Source: Candidatus Thiodiazotropha endoloripes (lineage in GTDB: Bacteria; Pseudomonadota; Gammaproteobacteria; Chromatiales; Chromatiaceae). Taken from it: a DNA stretch of 64,000 nt. Position 1 is the first letter of the stretch. The number at the start of each line of letters is the position of its first letter. Below are positions 9,060-17,590 of the stretch, piece by piece. Under the pieces are notes generated by a model. The model ran no database searches. It worked only from the letters and a program-made list of their open reading frames with translations, and was not told where the DNA came from. Where the stretch lies: positions 434,001 to 498,000 of the forward strand of contig LVKA01000008.1 of the NCBI GenBank assembly GCA_001709035.1, in the 5' to 3' direction. The translations under genes were made by a program, and so were the position numbers.

Positions 9060-9205
9060 GTCTGATCAACGACTGGTGAGTTAAGCGAATCCACTAACAT
9101 TCCGGCTGGCTTCAGGGTGGAGAGGTTGCTGTAACAGATTGATAAATAAGGTTATAAATTTGGATTTGTTCGGTCGACTGGGCACTTGTAGAGCATTGTT
9201 GAAAG

Positions 9206-9229
9206 CCCCCCTACTGACCCTCAAGGGGG
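9206..9229 (-). terminator. Hairpin after msrA
   Basis: CCCCCT and AGGGGG form a 6-bp GC-rich stem with a 12-base loop starting two bases after the msrA stop codon. The following bases (GCTTTC) are only slightly T-rich, so it is a probable but weak intrinsic terminator. Confidence 0.45.
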
Positions 9230-9231
9230 AA

Positions 9232-10242
9232 TTAAAAGAGTGAGTTTTGAGCGCTCCCAGCCTCCATCGAACTGACGATATTTGAAGCTTCCGGTCGCAT
9301 GCGTTGGCTGTCAAACCATTGCCAGAACTCGTTCATGTTGCCGTTGTAGCCGATAAACCGGGAGACCTCATTGCCCTGCTCAAACAGCACAATGGTGGGG
9401 GTGGCGATCAGACTCTTCTGCATTTTCCAGCCAGCAGGTGGTTGTCTCGACAGGGTGCTGGCAATTTCCACCTCGGCCTGCCAGTGGTCAAGAATGTCAG
9501 CCTTGAACTGTTGGCAGTAGATGCACTCTTCCGCTTCGAAAACCACCAGCTGTTGTTGTGGATCAAGTTTTGCACCATCCAGCGTGGCGGTCGTTGATGG
9601 TCGTTGCAGATGGCTGTCCTGACTGTCCGGATAGATGACACCTGTACCACCCAGGCCACAATAACCATTAGGATTCTTGACAAGGTAATCCTGGTGGTAG
9701 GTTTCTGCCGCAGTATAGCTGGTGAGCGGGGCGATCTCAGTGGTTATCCTGCCAAACTTCTTTGCCAGCAGGGCCTGTTGGTAGATATCGCGGGTTTTAA
9801 CCGCCGTGGTGGTCTGTTCATCGTTGTGGGTATAGATCGCACTACGATAGTTAGAACCCACATCGTTCCCCTGTCGGTCACCCTGGGTCGGATCATGGTT
9901 TTGCCAAAAACCGATCAATACCGCTTCCAGACTGGTTCTGTTGGTATCAAAAGTGATTTTTACCACCTCGGTATGGTTGCGCTTATCGGTCAGCCCCAGC
10001 TTACGCAGGGATTCGTGACTGAGTATTTTGCGGTAGCTTGCCTCGATTTCACCATTCGCATAACCACTCTCCACATCGACAACCCCCGGCAGAGCCGACA
10101 TTCTCTTCTCCGCACCCCAGAAGCAGCCCATTCCCAGAACGATACTCTCGAGATGATCTTGCTGGCTGTTGGCCTGGGTGACTTGAAAGGGAGCCAAAAC
10201 CAGCAGTGCCAGGATCAGAAGCGTATTGGAACGGTTTTTCAT
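9232..10242 (-). CDS. msrA: Periplasmic MsrA fused to a thioredoxin-like domain
   Basis: A 336-residue exported protein: signal peptide (1-24, ending TQA), an MsrA domain (about 33-205) with the catalytic cysteine in GCFWG (Cys40) and a likely resolving cysteine in NGYCGLGG (Cys195), then a thioredoxin-fold domain (about 230-320) with the redox pair CIYC (240-243) and the cis-proline-like ATPT. MsrA reduces methionine-S-sulfoxide in oxidised envelope proteins. The fused domain could be its own reductant, taking electrons from a DsbD-type protein. Unlike PilB-type fusions there is no MsrB domain. The MsrA part also has an insertion after SGYANGE relative to usual sequences. Monocistronic. Confidence 0.92.
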   Translation of the reverse strand: MKNRSNTLLILALLVLAPFQVTQANSQQDHLESIVLGMGCFWGAEKRMSALPGVVDVESGYANGEIEASYRKILSHESLRKLGLTDKRNHTEVVKITFDTNRTSLEAVLIGFWQNHDPTQGDRQGNDVGSNYRSAIYTHNDEQTTTAVKTRDIYQQALLAKKFGRITTEIAPLTSYTAAETYHQDYLVKNPNGYCGLGGTGVIYPDSQDSHLQRPSTTATLDGAKLDPQQQLVVFEAEECIYCQQFKADILDHWQAEVEIASTLSRQPPAGWKMQKSLIATPTIVLFEQGNEVSRFIGYNGNMNEFWQWFDSQRMRPEASNIVSSMEAGSAQNSLF

Positions 10243-10380
10243 AACTCGGCCTGTAACGAATGTTGCTTGAGTGGAACTATCTACAGTTTAAGTGATTGAA
10301 CATGTGTGAATCCTCACGTAAAGATCACGAAAATATCACCACTTTGCTGCTGGTATTTACGGGCTCAACAGTTGATCAAA

Positions 10381-10413
10381 TGCCCCGGGGCAGAGAGTCT
10401 CTGCCCCGGGGCA
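10381..10413. repeat. 33-bp perfect palindrome downstream of rsgA
   Basis: Sixteen bases each side of a central G are perfectly complementary, with the arms made of TGCCCCGGGGCAGAGA, itself containing the palindrome TGCCCCGGGGCA. It lies 30 bases beyond the rsgA stop. Read on the minus strand it is followed by TTTGATC, so it may end the rsgA transcript, though the T-run is short. Confidence 0.6.
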
Positions 10414-10442
10414 ATCGATTCAGGGTTAAGAAGACAAACGGA

Positions 10443-11489
10443 TCAATCGGCCCCCTTCTTCAGCTTTTGTGAGGCCTTTAATGTGCTACGGTAGAAGCGT
10501 CCGAGTGCACGATCCCTGGCCCGCTTCTGTGCGATGGTTGCACTGTTCTGCTGCTGTTCCCGCATCAGCTTCCGATAGTTGACCAGACGTCGTTGATCCA
10601 GCTCCCCTTGTTCAATGGCTGACACAACAGCACAACCTGGCTCACCCTGGTGAGCGCAATCGCTGAAGCGGCATTGCTGTGCAAGGCTGGTGATATCGGA
10701 GAAGCTCTCTTCGATACCCTGCTCGCAATCATACAGCTGTAACTCCCTCATCCCCGGGGTATCGATCAGGATGCCTCCGGAAGGGATAAAGTGCAGCGAT
10801 CGGCCGGTGGTGGTGTGGCGTCCCTTGCTGTCATCCAGCCGGATCCCCTGTGTGGCCTGATGGTTGTCACCCAGGAGTGTATTCACCAGAGTCGATTTTC
10901 CCACCCCGGAGGATCCCAGCAGGGCAACGGTTCTACCGGTCGTGCACCAGAGATTCAGCTTGATCACGCTGTCGCTCTGTTGCCCGTTAACAGGGACCAC
11001 GCTCAACATTGGATCAACCGCCTGTATCTGTTGAACATAGGATTCTGGATCCTGGCAAAGGTCCGCCTTGCTGAGTACCACCACAGGCTCCACCCCAGCC
11101 TCTGCAGCGATTGCGAGATAACGCTCGATACGGTTCAGATTGAACTCTTCATTGAGTGAGCTGACGATGAACAGGGTATCCACATTGGCCGCGATCAGCT
11201 GGGTCTCGACCTTACTGCCGGCCGCCTTGCGGGCGAACAGAGTGAGTCGGTCCAGCATTCTGTGAAAATGGTTTTCCCGCTCCAGCAGCAGCCAGTCGCC
11301 AACAGTCATGGCGGGCATTGAATGGGTAATGGACAGAGGGGTAATTCCCGCTTCGGTTTCGACTTCCAGTCTGGAGCGATGCTGGGCGATTACCCGTCCG
11401 ATGGTGAATGTTTCTAGCTCTTCCAGAGCGAGTTGTTGTTGGAAAGAGGGTGACCAACCCAGTTGGTGCAATGATTTATGGTTAGACAT
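10443..11489 (-). CDS. rsgA: Ribosome small subunit-dependent GTPase A
   Basis: The 348-residue product has the circularly permuted GTPase order of RsgA/YjeQ: an N-terminal OB-like domain, the G4-like motif SKAD, then the P-loop GSSGVGKST and G3 DTPGMREL. A C-terminal zinc-binding segment CRFSDCAHQGEPGC and a basic helical tail complete the family architecture. RsgA checks late assembly of the 30S subunit, releasing RbfA on GTP hydrolysis. It is monocistronic, between two hairpins (10381-10413 and 11563-11600). The usual neighbour orn is absent here. Confidence 0.97.
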   Translation of the reverse strand: MSNHKSLHQLGWSPSFQQQLALEELETFTIGRVIAQHRSRLEVETEAGITPLSITHSMPAMTVGDWLLLERENHFHRMLDRLTLFARKAAGSKVETQLIAANVDTLFIVSSLNEEFNLNRIERYLAIAAEAGVEPVVVLSKADLCQDPESYVQQIQAVDPMLSVVPVNGQQSDSVIKLNLWCTTGRTVALLGSSGVGKSTLVNTLLGDNHQATQGIRLDDSKGRHTTTGRSLHFIPSGGILIDTPGMRELQLYDCEQGIEESFSDITSLAQQCRFSDCAHQGEPGCAVVSAIEQGELDQRRLVNYRKLMREQQQNSATIAQKRARDRALGRFYRSTLKASQKLKKGAD

Positions 11490-11562
11490 GAGTACCCCCG
11501 ATGCATAAAACGCATCGTTCTGATGACAATAACACGATGGGGCGTGGGCCCCGGTTATAAAA

Positions 11563-11600
11563 CCGGGCAGAGACTAGCTGGTGGTCAGCTAACTGCCCGG
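11563..11600. other. Nested inverted repeat upstream of rsgA
   Basis: CCGGGCAG and CTGCCCGG form the outer arms and AGCTG / CAGCT the inner ones around GTGGT. It lies in the divergent interval between rsgA and the nasT-like gene. The CCGGGCAGAGA half resembles the palindrome on the other side of rsgA. Role unknown. Confidence 0.4.
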
Positions 11601-11763
11601 GGGGTGTCGATTACACTCATTCATACCCTCCGGCTTGGATTGGTTAACTGTCTGTAAATTAGCAGAATGATCTAGCGGGTTCAATGAGCTGACAGGACAA
11701 ATCCTGCCATAGCCGCAAAAATTTGAGGGTATTCTGGCATGAATATTGTCTGTCACGAACTCC

Positions 11764-12366
11764 ATGTCTCATTCGAAACCAAACAAACCGCTGCGTGTCA
11801 TGCTGGTGGACGATAAGTCCGACCGGCGGGAGATGATCGATTTTGCACTGCGCGATATCGAGTGTGCACTGGTGGCTTGTGTCTCCGGTGACGGGGATCT
11901 GTTGTCAGCGGTGCAGCAGTGCAATCCCGATGTGATTCTGATCGATATCGAGGCGCCGGGCAGGGATACACTGGAGAGTCTTGAATCGGTACAGAGTACG
12001 GTGCCCCGCCCAATGGTGATGTTCTCCCAGGATGACAATAACCGGACGATCCGCCGCGCCACACAGGCCGGGGTAAGCGCCTATGTGGTGGATGGTCTGC
12101 AGGGCAACCGGGTTCGCCCGATCATCGATGCGGCTGTTGCTCGCTTCCAGCATTTCAACCATCTTGAGTCGGAGTTGCAAAAAGCCCATCAGCAGCTGAA
12201 TGACCGTAAGGTGATCGATAAGGCCAAGGGGATCATCATGAAACAGCGTGGACTGAATGAGGAGCAGGCCTATCAGGCGATGCGCAAACTGGCGATGGAC
12301 ACCAATCGTAAGATTGCCGAGGTGGCGCAGAATATCATCGAGGCAGCCAGTATCCTCTCAGGTTGA
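11764..12366 (+). CDS. nasT: ANTAR-domain antitermination regulator, NasT-like
   Basis: A 200-residue two-domain regulator: a receiver-like domain (about 12-130; LVDDKSDR and the acceptor-position aspartate in LIDIEAPG), a short coiled helix, and a C-terminal ANTAR three-helix domain (about 145-200, KAKGIIMKQRGLNEEQAYQAMR). ANTAR proteins bind pairs of hexaloop RNA hairpins and stop terminator formation; NasT does so in nitrate-assimilation leaders. Exactly such a leader follows this gene (12617-12752). The partner sensor NasS is not encoded next to it, which is unusual. The ATG at 11764 is preferred; an in-frame TTG at 11746 is possible and no strong ribosome site separates the two. Confidence 0.9.
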   Translation: MSHSKPNKPLRVMLVDDKSDRREMIDFALRDIECALVACVSGDGDLLSAVQQCNPDVILIDIEAPGRDTLESLESVQSTVPRPMVMFSQDDNNRTIRRATQAGVSAYVVDGLQGNRVRPIIDAAVARFQHFNHLESELQKAHQQLNDRKVIDKAKGIIMKQRGLNEEQAYQAMRKLAMDTNRKIAEVAQNIIEAASILSG

Positions 12367-12396
12367 TTCTGTGGCGTGCACTCCGATGGGCCAAAA

Positions 12397-12412
12397 TTGT
12401 GCGCTCGCACAA
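12397..12412. promoter_or_regulatory. Possible enhancer-type palindrome upstream of nrtA promoter
   Basis: TTGTGCG-CT-CGCACAA is a near-perfect dyad about 185 bases before the sigma-54-type promoter, the distance usual for NtrC enhancers. It shares the TGC/GCA halves of NtrC sites (TGCAC-N-GTGCA) but is not a full consensus match, so the binding protein is a guess. Confidence 0.35.
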
Positions 12413-12579
12413 ACTTGGTGACTTTTTTTAGTGCGTGTCATCTCGATTGTTTGCTCTGGATAAATCGTTCTGTGATTGGATTGGCCCAGCCTCTCTCTCT
12501 CTTTACTCAATTAACTCTTATAAAAAACAACAGCTAAGTTACTTGTGGTGACTGCGCCTGCTGTCTGCTGCTGGAAATC

Positions 12580-12595
12580 TGGCATGTGGATTGCA
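12580..12595 (+). promoter_or_regulatory. Sigma-54-type promoter of the nitrate operon
   Basis: TGGCATGTGGATTGCA matches the consensus TGGCACG-N4-TTGCW at all but one base, with the GG and GC dinucleotides exactly ten bases apart. Transcription would begin near 12606, about a dozen bases before the first ANTAR hairpin. Nitrogen control through NtrC fits the downstream genes. Confidence 0.8.
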
Positions 12596-12616
12596 ATAAG
12601 TTTGCAAAGGTTGAAT

Positions 12617-12704
12617 TTGGTCCAATGGCGGACCAGCCCAATGGCGGGTATCCAACCGGTTTACGAATTCAGGTCAACGCAGGCCGATCAGGACAAAGGC
12701 GTCC
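12617..12704 (+). ncRNA. ANTAR-responsive two-hairpin leader RNA
   Basis: Hairpin P1 at 12618-12635 pairs TGGTCC with GGACCA around the hexaloop AATGGC. Hairpin P2 at 12691-12704 pairs GGAC with GTCC around AAAGGC. Both loops are six bases with A at position 1 and G at position 4, the established ANTAR recognition pattern. A third, weaker hexaloop hairpin (GCCC-AATGGC-GGGT, 12636-12649) sits between them. The 3' arm of P2 is also the first part of the terminator at 12699-12752, so P2 and terminator exclude each other. Confidence 0.88.
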
Positions 12705-12752
12705 ATTCCCACACGATCTTCGATCGTGGCTGGGAGTGGGCGCTTTTTTTTT
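12699..12752 (+). terminator. Leader terminator (attenuator) before nrtA
   Basis: A long stem: CACGATC/GATCGTG at the tip (loop TTC), continued by TTCCCA/TGGGAG and GCGTCCA/TGGGCGC lower down with small bulges, then nine T at 12744-12752. It stands between the promoter and nrtA, so default transcripts would stop here unless the ANTAR protein holds P2 open. Confidence 0.9.
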
Positions 12753-12800
12753 GCCTGCGGACCAATAGAGTTTTTTTGACATTTACCAGAGGTGTTTTTC

Positions 12801-14207
12801 ATGAGTTCAAGCAGTTTCATCAAGAACAGCAGTCGCAGGGGTTTCCTGAAACGGGCGGCGTTGGCTGCCGCTTTGTCCGCCGGTCTCGGTTTGGCGAGCG
12901 GTACGGCGTCGGCAGAGATTGGTTATCCCGAAAAGGAGGACCTGAAGTTCGGCTTCATTAAATTGACTGATATGGCGCCGTTGGCTATCGCCTACGAAAA
13001 GGGTTACTTCGAGGACGAGGGTCTGTATGTGACCCTGGAGGCCCAGGCCAACTGGAAGGTGTTGCTCGATGGGGTTATCGATGGGCAGCTGGATGGGGCC
13101 CATATGCTGGCTGGTCAACCGTTGGCTGCGACCATCGGTTTCGGTACCAAGGCGCATATCGTCACCCCGTTCAGTATGGATCTGAATGGTAACGGCATCA
13201 CCGTTTCCAATACGGTGTGGGAACAGATGAAACCCCATGTACCGAAACAAGCCGATGGCAAACCGGTTCATCCGATCAAGGCGGATGCCCTGAAGCCGGT
13301 GGTCGATCAATACAAGAAGGATGGCAAGCCCTTCAAGATGGGGATGGTCTTTCCGGTATCCACCCACAACTATGAGTTGCGTTACTGGCTAGCAGCCGGG
13401 GGAATCAATCCAGGTTATTACGCGCCTCACAAAGGGGATATCACCGGGCAGTTGAAGGCCGATGCGCTGTTGTCAGTAACGCCACCACCTCAGATGCCGG
13501 CGACACTTGAGGCGGGGACCATTTACGGTTACTGCGTTGGTGAACCGTGGAACCAGCAGGCGGTATTCAAAGGGATCGGTGTGCCGGTGATTACCGACTA
13601 TGAGATCTGGAAGGATAACCCGGAGAAGGTTTTCGGTATGACCAAGGCATTCACCGAGAAGTATCCGAATACCACCATCCGGGTTGTGAAAGCATTGATT
13701 CGTGCCGGTAAATGGCTCGATGAGAACGACAATGCCAACCGTCCCGAAGCGGTGAAGATTCTCTCCCAGTCCAACTATGTGGGGGCCGATTATGAAGTGA
13801 TCGCCAACTCCATGACCGGCACCTTCGAGTATGAAAAGGGTGATAAGCGTTCGGTTCCCGACTTCAATGTCTTTTTCCGCTACAACGCCACCTATCCCTA
13901 CTACTCGGATGCGGTCTGGTACCTGACCCAGATGCGTCGCTGGGGACAGATCTCGGAAAAGAAACCCGACAGCTGGTATGACAAAGTGGCGAAGAGTGTC
14001 TATCGCCCGGACATCTATCAGAAAGCGGCTGAATCCCTGATTGCCGAAGGCAAGTTGAAGGCGGACGAATTCCCCGATTTCAAAACAGAAACCGGTTATC
14101 GCAAACCTCAGACCGAATTCATCGATGAGGTGACATTCGATGGCACCAAACCCAATGAGTACATCGATAGTTTCAGCATCGGACTGAAGGGGGACGAACA
14201 GGTTTAA
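12801..14207 (+). CDS. nrtA: Nitrate ABC transporter substrate-binding protein
   Basis: A 468-residue binding protein of the NrtA/CmpA family. It starts with a twin-arginine signal ([14 protein letters not shown], cleavage near TASA), then the two-lobed domain with [33 protein letters not shown] and [12 protein letters not shown]. It captures nitrate (possibly nitrite) in the periplasm for NrtB/NrtC. Tat export implies that it folds in the cytoplasm before export. The ATG at 12801 is chosen for the AGAGG upstream and the Tat motif. It is the first gene after the attenuated leader and is followed by a GC-rich intercistronic hairpin, which suits a subunit needed in excess. Confidence 0.95.
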   Translation: MSSSSFIKNSSRRGFLKRAALAAALSAGLGLASGTASAEIGYPEKEDLKFGFIKLTDMAPLAIAYEKGYFEDEGLYVTLEAQANWKVLLDGVIDGQLDGAHMLAGQPLAATIGFGTKAHIVTPFSMDLNGNGITVSNTVWEQMKPHVPKQADGKPVHPIKADALKPVVDQYKKDGKPFKMGMVFPVSTHNYELRYWLAAGGINPGYYAPHKGDITGQLKADALLSVTPPPQMPATLEAGTIYGYCVGEPWNQQAVFKGIGVPVITDYEIWKDNPEKVFGMTKAFTEKYPNTTIRVVKALIRAGKWLDENDNANRPEAVKILSQSNYVGADYEVIANSMTGTFEYEKGDKRSVPDFNVFFRYNATYPYYSDAVWYLTQMRRWGQISEKKPDSWYDKVAKSVYRPDIYQKAAESLIAEGKLKADEFPDFKTETGYRKPQTEFIDEVTFDGTKPNEYIDSFSIGLKGDEQV

Positions 14208-14216
14208 ACCGGCACA

Positions 14217-14237
14217 GGGTGCGGCTGAGCCGCACCC
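14217..14237 (+). other. nrtA-nrtB intercistronic hairpin
   Basis: GGGTGCGGC and GCCGCACCC form a perfect 9-bp stem with loop TGA ten bases past the nrtA stop. No T-tract follows, so it more likely protects the nrtA 3' end from exonucleases than terminates transcription; this is inferred from position and shape. Confidence 0.6.
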
Positions 14238-14321
14238 GGATCCGGGTAGAGCTTTCATGGTCGAGCAGGGACGCTCTTAATCGGTTCAGAGAAGTACCGG
14301 CCTATCAACAGGAAAACTAAG

Positions 14322-15350
14322 ATGGCAACTTCAATCTCATCAAAGACCTTCAATCTGCCGTGGTTCGAGTCAATACTGAATCGCCTGGCCAGTGACCAGT
14401 TCGGTCAATCTTTCACCCAGCTGATCAAACAGCTGCTGGTACCACTGATTGCCCTGGTGATATTTCTCGGACTCTGGAGTGTCGGTGCCAAACATGTGGA
14501 GACCTCACTGGGTATTTTGCCCGGTCCGGCTAAAGTCTGGGAGCAGACTCAGTCATTGTACCAAGAGCATAATGCGGAACGGGCGAAAGCGGATGCTTTC
14601 TACGAGCGTGTGCAAGGACGTATCGACAAGGCCGTGGCCGCAGGCCAGCCGGAAGAGCGCATCGAGCGGATGCGAGCGAGAAAATATACCGGCAAAGAGA
14701 CCTTTTTCGATCAGATTCTGACCAGCCTGCTGACCGTGATGGCAGGCTTTCTGGTTGCCTCATTGATTGCCATTCCGATCGGTATCGTCTGCGGCATGAG
14801 TGCCACCCTCTATACCGCGATCAATCCATTGATCCAGATCTTCAAACCGGTGTCGCCACTCGCCTGGTTGCCGCTGGTGACGATGGTGGTCTCGGCGCTC
14901 TATGTGACCGATGACCCACTCTTCTCCAAATCTTTTCTCAACTCGGCGATTACCGTCACCCTCTGTTGTCTCTGGCCCACCATCATCAACACCACGGTGG
15001 GTGTCTCCGGAGTGGATAAGGACCTGATCAATGTCAGCCGGGTATTGCGACTCAACGCCTTCACCAAGACGGTGAAGATCGTACTGCCTTCAGCGATTCC
15101 AATGATCTTTACCGGTCTGCGCCTGTCACTGGGTATCGGCTGGATGGTGCTGATTGCCGCCGAGATGCTGGCGCAGAATCCCGGCCTGGGCAAGTTTGTC
15201 TGGGACGAGTTTCAGAACGGCAGCTCCGACTCGCTGGCGAGAATCATGGTGGCGGTGCTGGTGATCGGTTTCATCGGTTTCCTGCTCGATCGCGGCATGT
15301 TGATGCTGCAGCGGAGCTTCAGCTGGGACAAGAACGCAGTACTGCGTTAA
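14322..15350 (+). CDS. nrtB: Nitrate ABC transporter permease
   Basis: A 342-residue inner-membrane permease of the BPD_transp_1 class. One N-terminal helix (about 35-55) is followed by a charged, helical periplasmic-looking insertion (about 75-130), then five or so helices carrying the EAA-type loop contact for the ATPase (GWMVLIAAEMLAQNPGLGKFVWDEF). NrtB forms the channel for nitrate delivered by NrtA. The N-terminal insertion rich in Arg and Glu is also seen in related NrtB/CmpB proteins. It sits between nrtA and nrtC in one co-directional unit with short gaps. Confidence 0.95.
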   Translation: MATSISSKTFNLPWFESILNRLASDQFGQSFTQLIKQLLVPLIALVIFLGLWSVGAKHVETSLGILPGPAKVWEQTQSLYQEHNAERAKADAFYERVQGRIDKAVAAGQPEERIERMRARKYTGKETFFDQILTSLLTVMAGFLVASLIAIPIGIVCGMSATLYTAINPLIQIFKPVSPLAWLPLVTMVVSALYVTDDPLFSKSFLNSAITVTLCCLWPTIINTTVGVSGVDKDLINVSRVLRLNAFTKTVKIVLPSAIPMIFTGLRLSLGIGWMVLIAAEMLAQNPGLGKFVWDEFQNGSSDSLARIMVAVLVIGFIGFLLDRGMLMLQRSFSWDKNAVLR

Positions 15351-15388
15351 GTGTTTCAGACGTGTCATGAATTGATTGGATAAACAGT

Positions 15389-17590
15389 ATGAATAACTAT
15401 CTGAATATCGACCATGTCAGTATCACCTTCCCGACCGACAACGGTCCGTTGAATGTGCTCAACGATGTGGACCTGAAAGTCACTCAGGGGGAGTTCATCT
15501 CTCTCATCGGTCACTCGGGCTGTGGTAAATCCACCGTGCTGAATATTGTGGCCGGATTGCTCAATGCCACCGAGGGTGGGGTGATACTCGAAGAGAAAGA
15601 GGTTACCGAACCCGGGCCGGATCGGGCGGTGGTGTTTCAGAACCATTCGCTACTGCCCTGGTTGACCGTCTATGACAATGTGCGCCTGGCGGTGGATCAG
15701 GTTTTTAAAAAGAGCAAGTCGAAAGAGGAGCGCCATCGCTGGACCCTGCACAACCTGGAACTGGTGCATATGTCCCATGCCCTCGATCGCAAGCCGGATG
15801 AGATATCGGGCGGAATGAAACAGCGTGTCGGTATCGCTCGCGCATTGGCGATGGAGCCCAAAGTGCTGTTGATGGATGAACCCTTTGGTGCGCTCGACTC
15901 GTTGACTCGAACCCACATGCAGGACTCCCTGATGGAGATCCAGGCGCGGCTCAACAATACGGTGATCATGATCACCCATGATGTGGATGAGGCGGTGCTG
16001 CTCTCTGATCGGATCATCATGATGACCAATGGTCCTTCCGCTACCATTGGTGAGATTCTCAACATCGATCTGCCCAAGCCACGCAACCGCCTGGCCCTGG
16101 CGGAGAACCCGGTCTACAACCACTACCGGGCGGAAGTGGTGCGCTTTCTTCATGAGCGTCATCAGCAGCCGGAAGAGGAGAAAAGCCAGCCGGAGGCTGA
16201 GGCTGAAAGCGATACCGTGGTCGATCTTTCGGCCTGGTTGAAATCGAGCCAGTCGGCTACTGGAAAAACTCTGGAAAAGGATCAGCTCACCCTGGGCTTT
16301 ATCCCGCTCACCGACTGTGCCCCGCTGGTGGTGGCGAAAGAGAAGGGTTTCTTTCACCAGCAGGGATTGAACGTGGAGCTGTCACGGGAGAACTCCTGGG
16401 CCAACATCCGCGACAAGGTGGGTATCGGTATGCTCGATGGGGCACAGATGCTGGCAGCCATGCCCTTGGCCAGTGCCCTGGGCGTGAGCGGTTCGGTGCC
16501 GATGATCACCGCCATGAGTCTCGACCTCAACGGTAACGGCATCACCGTTTCCAAGGATATCCATCAGCGCATGGTGGCCACCGGTGAACGCGATCTCGAT
16601 AGCCTCGCCGGCAGTGGCCGGGCGTTGAAAAAAGTGATCGAGGAGAATCGGGCAGCAGGCGGCAAGCCGCTGATGTTCGCCACGGTGTTTCCCTACTCAT
16701 CCCATAACTATCTGCTGCGCTACTGGTTGGCCGCGTCCGGTATCGATCCGGACAACGACATCCAGCTGACGGTGGTGCCGCCACCGCAGATGGTCAACTA
16801 TCTGCAAGCCGGGGTGATCTCGGGCTTTTGTGTCGGTGAGCCCTGGAACACCTTGGCGGTGTGCAACGGTCTGGGTCACACCCTGGCGGCCAGTTACGAC
16901 ATCTGGAACAACCATCCGGAGAAGGTGTTCGGAGTGGCCAGCAGTTGGGCGGCCGCCAATCCCAATACCCATCAGGCGGTAATTACCGCCTTGATCAAGG
17001 CCTGTGAGTGGATCGATCAGGCGGAAAACCGCAAAGAGGTTTGCGAACTGCTGAGTCAGGGACGCTACGTCAATGCACCTCAGGAGATACTGGAGAAGTC
17101 GATGCTTGGTACATTTCAGTTCTCCCGTGACGAAGCGGCTGTGGAACGGGCCGACTTCAATGTCTTCAATCGTTACAGCGCCAATTTCCCCTGGCGTTCC
17201 CATGCGATCTGGTTTTTAACCCAGATGGTTCGCTGGGGACAGTTACGGGATCCGTTCGATCTGCAGCGTATCGCCAAGCTGGTCTATCAGCCGGAGATCT
17301 ACCGCAAGGCAGCCGCTTCCCTCGCCATTGATCTACCACAGGCTGACATCAAGCCGGAAGGAATCCATGGGGAAGCCTGGCAGCTTGCCGGTGAGCAACA
17401 CAGCCTGGCGATGGGCTCGGATCTCTTTTTCGATGGCAATGCCTTCGATCCTGAAAAACCCATCGACTATCTCAAAGCACAACCGGTCAGTAACCTGGGC
17501 TGTTCCATTGAAGCCCTGCTGCAAGCCAATCCATCCAAGCGATCCCTATCACCGGATACCGAGCGTTTGACTGAAGAGGCAAGCCAATGA
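15389..17590 (+). CDS. nrtC: Nitrate ABC transporter ATPase with NrtA-like domain
   Basis: A 733-residue fusion. Residues about 1-255 are the ABC ATPase (Walker A GHSGCGKST, signature SGGMKQRVGIARAL, Walker B VLLMDEPFGALD). An acidic linker (PEEEKSQPEAEAES) leads to an NrtA-like binding domain (about 290-690; [47 protein letters not shown]) that has no signal peptide and must be cytoplasmic. In cyanobacteria the equivalent NrtC domain takes part in nitrogen-dependent inhibition of uptake. Because no nasS lies near nasT here, this domain is also a candidate nitrate sensor, which is inference. It overlaps nirB by four bases. Confidence 0.96.
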   Translation: MNNYLNIDHVSITFPTDNGPLNVLNDVDLKVTQGEFISLIGHSGCGKSTVLNIVAGLLNATEGGVILEEKEVTEPGPDRAVVFQNHSLLPWLTVYDNVRLAVDQVFKKSKSKEERHRWTLHNLELVHMSHALDRKPDEISGGMKQRVGIARALAMEPKVLLMDEPFGALDSLTRTHMQDSLMEIQARLNNTVIMITHDVDEAVLLSDRIIMMTNGPSATIGEILNIDLPKPRNRLALAENPVYNHYRAEVVRFLHERHQQPEEEKSQPEAEAESDTVVDLSAWLKSSQSATGKTLEKDQLTLGFIPLTDCAPLVVAKEKGFFHQQGLNVELSRENSWANIRDKVGIGMLDGAQMLAAMPLASALGVSGSVPMITAMSLDLNGNGITVSKDIHQRMVATGERDLDSLAGSGRALKKVIEENRAAGGKPLMFATVFPYSSHNYLLRYWLAASGIDPDNDIQLTVVPPPQMVNYLQAGVISGFCVGEPWNTLAVCNGLGHTLAASYDIWNNHPEKVFGVASSWAAANPNTHQAVITALIKACEWIDQAENRKEVCELLSQGRYVNAPQEILEKSMLGTFQFSRDEAAVERADFNVFNRYSANFPWRSHAIWFLTQMVRWGQLRDPFDLQRIAKLVYQPEIYRKAAASLAIDLPQADIKPEGIHGEAWQLAGEQHSLAMGSDLFFDGNAFDPEKPIDYLKAQPVSNLGCSIEALLQANPSKRSLSPDTERLTEEASQ

